Shown here piece after piece: positions 59,274-64,000 of a stretch of 64,000 nt of DNA. The translations under genes and the position numbers were made by a program. The DNA comes from Arthrobacter sp. CAU 1506 (GTDB taxonomy: Bacteria > Actinomycetota > Actinomycetes > Actinomycetales > Micrococcaceae): contig NZ_SUKC01000008.1 in NCBI RefSeq assembly GCF_005047635.1, forward strand, positions 62,001 through 126,000. The letters are read 5' to 3'. The first letter of the stretch is position 1, and each line of letters opens with the position of its first letter. The notes below the pieces were generated by a model. The model had not been told where the DNA came from. It was given only the letters and a program-made list of their open reading frames with translations, and ran no database searches.

Positions 59274-60716
59274 TTACGAAGGCGTGTGGTGTCCGTTGGA
59301 GTTCGCTAGTTGCTGATCGAGCGGGATCGCCGGCGGTTGCGGGACCCCGTCACGCAGGCCCTCGATGGAGTCAGTGCCTTGCTTGCCGGCTTCGAGGCGA
59401 AGACCGCCCAAGGTCAATATCAAGGCGCCGACCGGAAGCAGGAGAGCGAGGAACAGGCCGGATAAGCCCAGTCCTGCTCCGATGAGCGCGCCGCCGGCGA
59501 CGCCGCCCGCTGCGGTGCCTACACGGGCTGCCAGGTTGGCCGTCCCAAGACCGGTGCCACGTGCATGGGCAGGATACGCGACTGCGGACAAGACGTCTCG
59601 GCTGGGGCCAAACCCTGTTGGCAGGATGAACCCGAGGACGGTGAAGATCACCAGGAGCGTGGCAAATTCCCGCAGGGGGAACAACCCAACGATGAGAAGT
59701 CCGACCAAGGAGGACAAGAGCACCAGAGAGATGACCGCGTACCTGGAAAACTTCTTCAGGAGAGCGCCGAGGATGAAGGTACCGACGACGCTCGCTGCGC
59801 CATAGCTGCCGACGATGGCGCTGCTTTGCACCGTGCTGAGGCCTGGGACCGGAGCCTGGAGCAACGTGGGCAGGTACTGCGCAATCAACAACTGCGTACC
59901 TAGCGCAATGAATGAGAAGACCCATAGCAGCACCGTGGTGACAGCGAAAGGGCGCGAGAGGATGAGTCGGAAGGCCCCGGAGTCAGCCTTCGACTGGCCC
60001 AACGGTGCAATGTCCACCATTGACAAGTCACGCCCTGGCGCGAGCCGGGCCAGCGCCCTTCTGGCCTTGTCGATCTCATTGCGGGATGCCAGGAGTATCG
60101 GCGATTCCGGCGTGATGACGGCAAAGGCAAAGGCGATCATGAGCGGGATGACGCCAGCGGCCACCATCAGTGGCCGCCAGCCACCCGAGGGAATGATGAT
60201 ACCGGCTAGCAGGGCGCCCGCTGTGGTTCCGAGGCCGACTCCCGCGTAGGCGAAGGCAAGCATCTGTGCGCGTCGTGCTGCTGGTACTAGATCGGCCAAG
60301 AGCGTGAGGGCGAGCGGCATGACTGCTCCAAGACCGAGGCAAGCCACGAATCGCCAGAGAACGAACATCTCGAAGTCCGACGCTGTGCCGCCGAGAATGG
60401 TGGCCACGCCCACGAGTAAGAGGGCAGCGGTCGTGACGCTCTTGCGTCCCCAGCGGTCGGCTAGTCTGCCGGCCACAATGGCGCCCAGGCCCATCGCAAC
60501 GAATCCGCCGGTCACCACGAAAGCAATCCCGCCGATCGGGGTCCCCCATTCCTTGACCAGCGAGGGGAAGATATGGCTCACGATGGTGATGTCCATGCCA
60601 TCAGCGAGCAGGGTCAGAAACAGCACCGTGAAGATCAGCCATTGACGCCAGCCGACGCCAACACTATCGATGAATCCCTGCACGTTTTGTCGTGCGGCTC
60701 CGCCTGGAGTCTTCAT
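59274..60716 (-). CDS. MFS transporter, aromatic acid:H+ symporter (AAHS) type
   Basis: The 480-aa protein has twelve membrane segments with the AAHS markers: LLADGMDITIVSHIFPSL (helix 1, the DGxD motif) and GAIVAGRLADRWGRKSV between helices 2 and 3. PcaK and BenK are archetypes that import benzoate, 4-hydroxybenzoate or related acids. The C-terminal 40 residues are hydrophilic. Two TetR-type sites lie 200-380 bp upstream. The OYE gene follows after 69 bp and is likely in the same unit. Confidence 0.87.
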   Translation of the reverse strand: MKTPGGAARQNVQGFIDSVGVGWRQWLIFTVLFLTLLADGMDITIVSHIFPSLVKEWGTPIGGIAFVVTGGFVAMGLGAIVAGRLADRWGRKSVTTAALLLVGVATILGGTASDFEMFVLWRFVACLGLGAVMPLALTLLADLVPAARRAQMLAFAYAGVGLGTTAGALLAGIIIPSGGWRPLMVAAGVIPLMIAFAFAVITPESPILLASRNEIDKARRALARLAPGRDLSMVDIAPLGQSKADSGAFRLILSRPFAVTTVLLWVFSFIALGTQLLIAQYLPTLLQAPVPGLSTVQSSAIVGSYGAASVVGTFILGALLKKFSRYAVISLVLLSSLVGLLIVGLFPLREFATLLVIFTVLGFILPTGFGPSRDVLSAVAYPAHARGTGLGTANLAARVGTAAGGVAGGALIGAGLGLSGLFLALLLPVGALILTLGGLRLEAGKQGTDSIEGLRDGVPQPPAIPLDQQLANSNGHHTPS

Positions 60717-60924
60717 GCCTAGGACCGAACCTCTCTGTTCCGTTTGGTTGCAAGGAGCACTGCGCCTTCACCTCTAGAGCCAGGACCAAGGTGCCCCCAG
60801 TGCGTGGGCGATTTCCTGTGTGCTTGCCTCCAGCGGAGCAGTAAAGTGACGCCGGGTGGTGTCCTCGCTGCCCCCCGATCAACCGCTTGTCATGGGCAAG
60901 GAAAGGCCATGATGCCGTTCGGTG

Positions 60925-60941
60925 CAGGACGTATCGTATTG
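60925..60941. promoter_or_regulatory. TetR-type operator site 2 (MFS promoter side)
   Basis: CAGGACGTATCGTATTG matches the consensus CGATACGTTTCGTATAG at 12 of 17 positions, including the ACGxxTCGTAT core. Confidence 0.45.
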
Positions 60942-61074
60942 GTTAGAGTACTAGGGCAGCTGCTTGTGATCAAGGGCACGTCGTTGCGTGACGGATCTGC
61001 GGTCGCGGAGTCTGGTGTCGGGCAGCGGCATGGACGGCGGCACCCATTTGCCCACTTAATCGCCAGAGACGATG

Positions 61075-61091
61075 GTGAACGTTTCGTATAG
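61075..61091. promoter_or_regulatory. TetR-type operator site 3 (tetR promoter)
   Basis: GTGAACGTTTCGTATAG matches the consensus at 13 of 17 positions and lies 28 bp before the tetR ATG, where it would block transcription. Another GACGTTTC half-site follows directly. Confidence 0.55.
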
Positions 61092-61118
61092 GACGTTTCA
61101 GCCCGTAAAGTGAGCCTT

Positions 61119-61694
61119 ATGGCGGTACGAAGCGAACAAAGTCACAAGGCAATTCTCGAGGCGACCATGGGGTTGCTGGACGAGTCGGGGCCTGCTGCGC
61201 TCACTGTTCAGAAGCTCTCCATCGAGCGCATCGCGCGCGAAGCCGGCGTGAGCAAGACGACGATCTACCGCTGGTGGCCGAGCAAAGCCGCCGTTGTCAT
61301 CGACACTTTTCTGGAGAACCATGTCGCGCGCACTCCGGTTCGTGAAGATGTGCCTGCAATCGACGCCCTGCGGGAGCATCTCTCCTCGCTTGCAGTGATT
61401 TATGCAGGTCCGGAGGGGCGGCTCATTTCCCAACTTGTCGCGGAAGCGCAGTATGACTCGGCGACAATGGAAGAATTCAAGAACCGTTTCTGGCTTCCCC
61501 GTACACGCGCCGTGACGGCGATAGTGCGAAGGGCAATGGAAGAAGGGGCGATCCGTTCCGACCTGGAGCCAATGCTTGTGACGGAGCTGCTCTACTCCCC
61601 GGTGTACTTCCGCCTCCTCTTCCAGTCCGGTCCTCTAGACGCGGATGCGGCAAATGCCATCATGCAGGCGGCTCTCGAGGGGCTCGCGGTTTAG
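61119..61694 (+). CDS. TetR-family transcriptional regulator
   Basis: The protein (191 aa from ATG 61119; an in-frame GTG at 61110 is an alternative) has the TetR HTH at the N-terminus (residues about 10-60: SHKAILEATMGLLDESGPAALTVQKLSIERIAREAGVSKTTIYRWWPSKAAVV) and a TetR_C ligand domain (PEGRLISQLVAEAQYDSATMEEFKNRFW, the YcdC/TetR_C_11 type). It probably represses its own gene, the MFS-OYE pair, the thiolase operon and the ABC importer through the four motif copies. The inducer could be a CoA ester or an aromatic acid. Confidence 0.92.
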   Translation: MAVRSEQSHKAILEATMGLLDESGPAALTVQKLSIERIAREAGVSKTTIYRWWPSKAAVVIDTFLENHVARTPVREDVPAIDALREHLSSLAVIYAGPEGRLISQLVAEAQYDSATMEEFKNRFWLPRTRAVTAIVRRAMEEGAIRSDLEPMLVTELLYSPVYFRLLFQSGPLDADAANAIMQAALEGLAV

Positions 61695-61775
61695 CGGTAG
61701 GCCGTCCACGTGGGCTCTGGGCTTTAGGAGCGGGTCCTAAATCGCGTTACGCAGCCCCATTCATCGTTGTACATC

Positions 61776-61792
61776 CGATACGGTTCGTATAG
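61776..61792 (+). promoter_or_regulatory. TetR-type operator site 4 (thiolase promoter)
   Basis: CGATACGGTTCGTATAG matches the consensus at 16 of 17 positions; its centre TACG-GTT-CGTA is a perfect palindrome. It overlaps a TATAGT -10-like hexamer (61788-61793), so binding would exclude RNA polymerase. The gap to the thiolase GTG is about 168 bp, without other structure seen. Confidence 0.65.
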
Positions 61793-61960
61793 TATTGCGT
61801 CTCAGATGCTCGTCAGCTTCCTCTGCGTTGCGAGGACTCGCCGTACCAAGGTGGCGCCGTTGCTCGCCATGTTCCTAGAGCCTCCTGCCTGAGCTGGTTC
61901 TATCCCTCAGACTTGGACGGATCGACGAAGCATACGCTTCTCCCGAAAGGATGCTTCCTC

Positions 61961-63181
61961 GTGAACCCTGTCATCGGCCCTCACGACGCCGTCGTCGTCG
62001 CCTACCGCAGAACGCCCATCGGACGTGCCCGCAAGGGATCGTTCGCGGGGGAGCGGCCCGAGGATCTCGCACTGGCTGCCGTTACAGGAGTCCTTGATGC
62101 GACACCGCAACTCGACCCCACGGAATTGGCCGACGCGTATGTGGGCTGCGCGGTTCCCGAAGGGGCGCAGGGGGACAACATCGGCCGGCGGGTCATGGTC
62201 ATGGCTGGGATGGACCATCTTCCCGCCGTCACGGTCAACCGCTTCTGCGCCTCGTCCCTGCAGGCGACGGCGATGGCGGCACAGGCTGTGCGCGCCGGGG
62301 ACGGCGAGGCCTTCCTGGTCGCCGGTGTTGAGCACACGTCCTCGACGCCGCCGGTGACGACTTCTCCCTATCCGGGTTTTGCGGCTGCGGGGAACCGCGC
62401 CGGTGAACTCTTCGAATCCGGGGCGGAATGGTCAGACCCACGCAACCGCGGCGAGCTGCCGGACATCTACATCGACATGGGCAAAACCGCCGAGTTCGTT
62501 GCGCGATCCACGGGCACCACCCGCCGGGACCAGGATGAATGGGCGCTTGAGTCACAGCTCCGGGCCGCGCGAGCCATCGAGGCCGGCTACTTTGCCCGGG
62601 AAATCGTGCCGGTCACCACTGCCGACGGCAGGGTGGTGACGGCCGACGACGGCCCGCGCCCCGCAACAACCATGGACGGACTGTCCGGGCTTCAGCCGGT
62701 CTTCCACGCCTCGGGTACCGTCACCGCAGGCAACGCCAGCCCGCTAAATGACGGTGCCTCCGCCCTCATCGTCATGAGCGCCCGCCGGGCCAAGGAATTG
62801 GGGATCACCCCGCTGGCCCGCATTCTGGGGAGCACGGCCAGCGGGCTATCCCCGGAGATCATGGGGCTGGGCCCGGTGGGGGCCTCGCAACGGCTCTTGG
62901 CACGACTCGGTTTGTCGATTGACGACATCGACGTCGTGGAATTGAATGAGGCATTCGCCGCCCAGGTCGTGCCTGTTGTCCGCCAGCTCAAGGCGGACCC
63001 GGCGAAGGTGAACCCGTTCGGCGGGGCGATCGCGCTCGGCCATCCCTTCGGCGCTACAGGGGCCCGGCTTGTTGGCACGCTCATCAATGGCTTGCAGAGC
63101 AAGGACGCCACGCTGGGACTGGCCACGCTCTGCGTCGGCGGGGGCCAAGGCATGGCCATGGCCATCGAGCGCCTGTCATGA
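61961..63181 (+). CDS. Thiolase (acetyl-CoA acyltransferase)
   Basis: The 406-aa protein has the thiolase active site: nucleophile Cys96 in NRFCASSLQA, GMGKTAEF-like MGKTAEFVAR, the His of ALGHPFGATGARLV, and the second Cys in LCVGGGQGMAM. The degradative class is indicated by the N-terminal PHDAVVVAYRRTPIGRARKGSF. The GTG at 61961 is preceded by CGAAAGGATGC. It cleaves 3-oxoacyl-CoA in side-chain beta-oxidation. The PaaI gene overlaps its stop (ATGA). No acyl-CoA dehydrogenase or ligase gene is in the window. Confidence 0.92.
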   Translation: MNPVIGPHDAVVVAYRRTPIGRARKGSFAGERPEDLALAAVTGVLDATPQLDPTELADAYVGCAVPEGAQGDNIGRRVMVMAGMDHLPAVTVNRFCASSLQATAMAAQAVRAGDGEAFLVAGVEHTSSTPPVTTSPYPGFAAAGNRAGELFESGAEWSDPRNRGELPDIYIDMGKTAEFVARSTGTTRRDQDEWALESQLRAARAIEAGYFAREIVPVTTADGRVVTADDGPRPATTMDGLSGLQPVFHASGTVTAGNASPLNDGASALIVMSARRAKELGITPLARILGSTASGLSPEIMGLGPVGASQRLLARLGLSIDDIDVVELNEAFAAQVVPVVRQLKADPAKVNPFGGAIALGHPFGATGARLVGTLINGLQSKDATLGLATLCVGGGQGMAMAIERLS

Positions 63182-63594
63182 GCACGGTGATGACTATTGA
63201 CGATCCGGCGCGCTCCATGCTGAAAGCAGACCGGAGCCTGGACCGGCTGGGCGTGATTGTGGAAGGCGCCAGCGGCGGCCGCTCGGTCGCAGTTCTCGAA
63301 GTCGAACCGTTGATGGCCAATGGGCATGGCATTGCCCATGGTGGCTTCGTTTTCAGTGTTGCCGATACTGCCTTCGCGATGGCAGCGAACACGCTGGGCC
63401 CCAGCATTGCGACGGCGGACGCATCCATCACCTACCTGTCTCCTGCGCACGTCGGCGAGCGATTGGTTGCCGAGGCCGAGGTTACTTTCAATGAATCGCG
63501 GCGGGTCATCGTGGACGTCATCGTACGCGCCGGAGACCGCACGGTGGCCATCTACCGCGGAACCGGCCGCGCACTCCGGGCACCTGCCGGCTAG
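63178..63594 (+). CDS. PaaI-family thioesterase (hotdog)
   Basis: The 138-aa protein has the PaaI hotdog: ANGHGIAHGGFVFSVADTAFAMAAN, with catalytic Asp in VADTAFA and the G-x-x-H-G-G-x-x-x-x-x-A-D motif. PaaI acts on hydroxyphenylacetyl-CoA in the phenylacetate pathway, releasing free acid when CoA is trapped. The start codon overlaps the thiolase stop by 4 bp (ATGA). It is plausibly a rescue enzyme for stalled CoA intermediates of the same route. Confidence 0.92.
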   Translation: MSTVMTIDDPARSMLKADRSLDRLGVIVEGASGGRSVAVLEVEPLMANGHGIAHGGFVFSVADTAFAMAANTLGPSIATADASITYLSPAHVGERLVAEAEVTFNESRRVIVDVIVRAGDRTVAIYRGTGRALRAPAG

Positions 63595-63616
63595 GCCGCG
63601 CACCACCCTGCAGACG

Positions 63617-63652
63617 GGGACCCATCGCTCACCGAATCGAGCGATGGGTTCC
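63617..63652 (+). terminator. Terminator of the thiolase-thioesterase operon
   Basis: GGGACCCATCGCTC (63617-63630) pairs with GAGCGATGGGTTCC (63639-63652) with one mismatch, 23 bp after the stop. Confidence 0.75.
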
Positions 63653-63683
63653 GTCGCCTCTGGACAGCAGCACCCCCACGCAA

Positions 63684-63733
63684 ACCGCTCCCCTGGAAGG
63701 ACCGATTTCTAAGGTCACATCCAGGGGAGCGGT
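63684..63733 (-). terminator. Terminator of the downstream minus-strand gene
   Basis: ACCGCTCCCCTGGA (63684-63697) pairs perfectly with TCCAGGGGAGCGGT (63720-63733) around a 22-nt loop, 28 bp beyond the minus-strand stop. Confidence 0.75.
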
Positions 63734-63761
63734 CTACCAGCGCTTCCTAGCCCAGGGAGCG

Positions 63762-64000
63762 TTAGGCCGAGACGCGGCCCCGCACGAACTCTTCATCCGG
63801 GGAGTCCGTGACCGGCAGGCCCGAGGCTACCAGCGAGGCCCGGAGCTGCTTCATGAAGCGGTCGGGCAGCTTCGGGGCGGGCGCGCGGAGGGCTCCACCG
63901 TTGAAGCCGGCGAGCCACTCCTGGTATTTCCACTGGGTGCGGTTGATCATGTTTGTCCCCGGCGTAGAGGTTGAGGACACGGCACCGTTGGCCTGGCGGG
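63762..64000 (-). CDS. Dihydrodipicolinate synthase (DapA)-family protein, C-terminal fragment
   Basis: The reading frame continues off the right end of the window, so only about 79 residues are seen; the GTG at 63980 is not treated as a real start. The part RTQWKYQEWLAGFNGGALRAPAPKLPDR followed by FMKQLRASLVASGLPVTDSPDEEF is characteristic of the C-terminal helices of DapA-superfamily lyases and aldolases (Trp-Lys-Tyr-Gln-Glu-Trp-Leu-Ala-Gly). In catabolic clusters such members are aldolases (hydratase-aldolases or 2-keto-acid lyases). Catalytic Lys and Tyr lie upstream, out of view. Confidence 0.7.
   Translation of the reverse strand, partial: RQANGAVSSTSTPGTNMINRTQWKYQEWLAGFNGGALRAPAPKLPDRFMKQLRASLVASGLPVTDSPDEEFVRGRVSA

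Larger units (their letters stand above)
60717..61118. other. Divergent control region between the MFS gene and tetR
   Basis: 402 bp without a gene. It contains two copies of the 17-bp TetR-type motif (60925-60941 and 61075-61091). The distances between copies suggest separate operators for the two divergent promoters. A TACGAAGCGAA partial copy falls within the tetR 5' coding region. Confidence 0.6.

Noticed and set aside
61121-61135. Fifth TetR-type site TACGAAGCGAA
   Set aside because: It is inside the tetR coding region and matches only one half of the palindrome.
1-64000. CRISPR array, insertion sequence or prophage
   Set aside because: No regularly spaced repeats with unique spacers, transposase motifs, integrase or phage structural genes were found. 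The tandem arrays at 551 and 17679 have no spacers of CRISPR type.

Overview
The window is high-GC actinobacterial DNA, most likely from an Arthrobacter-type member of the Micrococcales. The evidence is protein character (an actinobacterial RecR and an Ala/Pro-rich DnaX beside a small SRP RNA, a maltokinase-cap-like protein, a LytR-C-terminal protein), many GTG starts, probable leaderless genes, and a codon-position bias typical of such genomes. No insertion sequence, prophage or CRISPR array was seen. The species call is inference from gene content only.

Layout: 1-10.9 kb is mostly housekeeping (partial GntR regulator, alpha/beta hydrolase, recR, dnaX, SRP RNA, toroid-like protein, tRNA-Ser, MpaB-type oxygenase, 2OG-Fe(II) oxygenase, HAD phosphatase). 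11.0-15.0 kb is a three-gene overlapping operon of a Tat-type exported protein and two multicopper oxidases whose copper motifs look complementary. 15.2-23.5 kb holds a coupled antitoxin-like/LytR_C pair, an MFS exporter, a reductase, a DsbA protein, an amino-acid permease and two CorC/CNNM membrane proteins. 23.6-26.1 kb is an XRE regulator divergent from an alcohol dehydrogenase-cupin pair.

26.2-35.2 kb is a divergent catabolic locus. One arm, with overlapping or nearly abutting genes, runs gntR, LLM flavin monooxygenase, two tandem PF06684 proteins, alpha/beta hydrolase, aldehyde dehydrogenase, tautomerase and a small unknown. The other arm is a SnoaL-flavin reductase fusion, an NCS1 permease and a cysteine hydrolase. 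The set parallels the Rut pathway (RutA/RutF/RutG/RutB) and suggests import and oxidative opening of an N-heterocycle.

35.3-47.7 kb is mixed: ArsR-SRPBCC pair, VOC proteins, thioesterase, lipoprotein, MgtE, maltokinase-cap protein, CycA-like permease, PopT (DUF368), ACC deaminase, MOSC protein.

47.8-64 kb is a second catabolic region: a ribose-type ABC importer with a divergent binding protein, AraC regulator, exported metallo-hydrolase, 4-cresol dehydrogenase-like flavoprotein, SDR, old-yellow-enzyme reductase, aromatic-acid MFS permease, TetR regulator, thiolase, PaaI thioesterase and the C-terminus of a DapA-family lyase. A 17-bp near-palindrome, consensus CGATACGTTTCGTATAG, occurs at four intergenic positions (51298, 60925, 61075, 61776) in front of the ABC importer/binding protein, the MFS-OYE pair, tetR and the thiolase-thioesterase pair. 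I propose it as the TetR operator of one regulon; this is the most testable new observation here.
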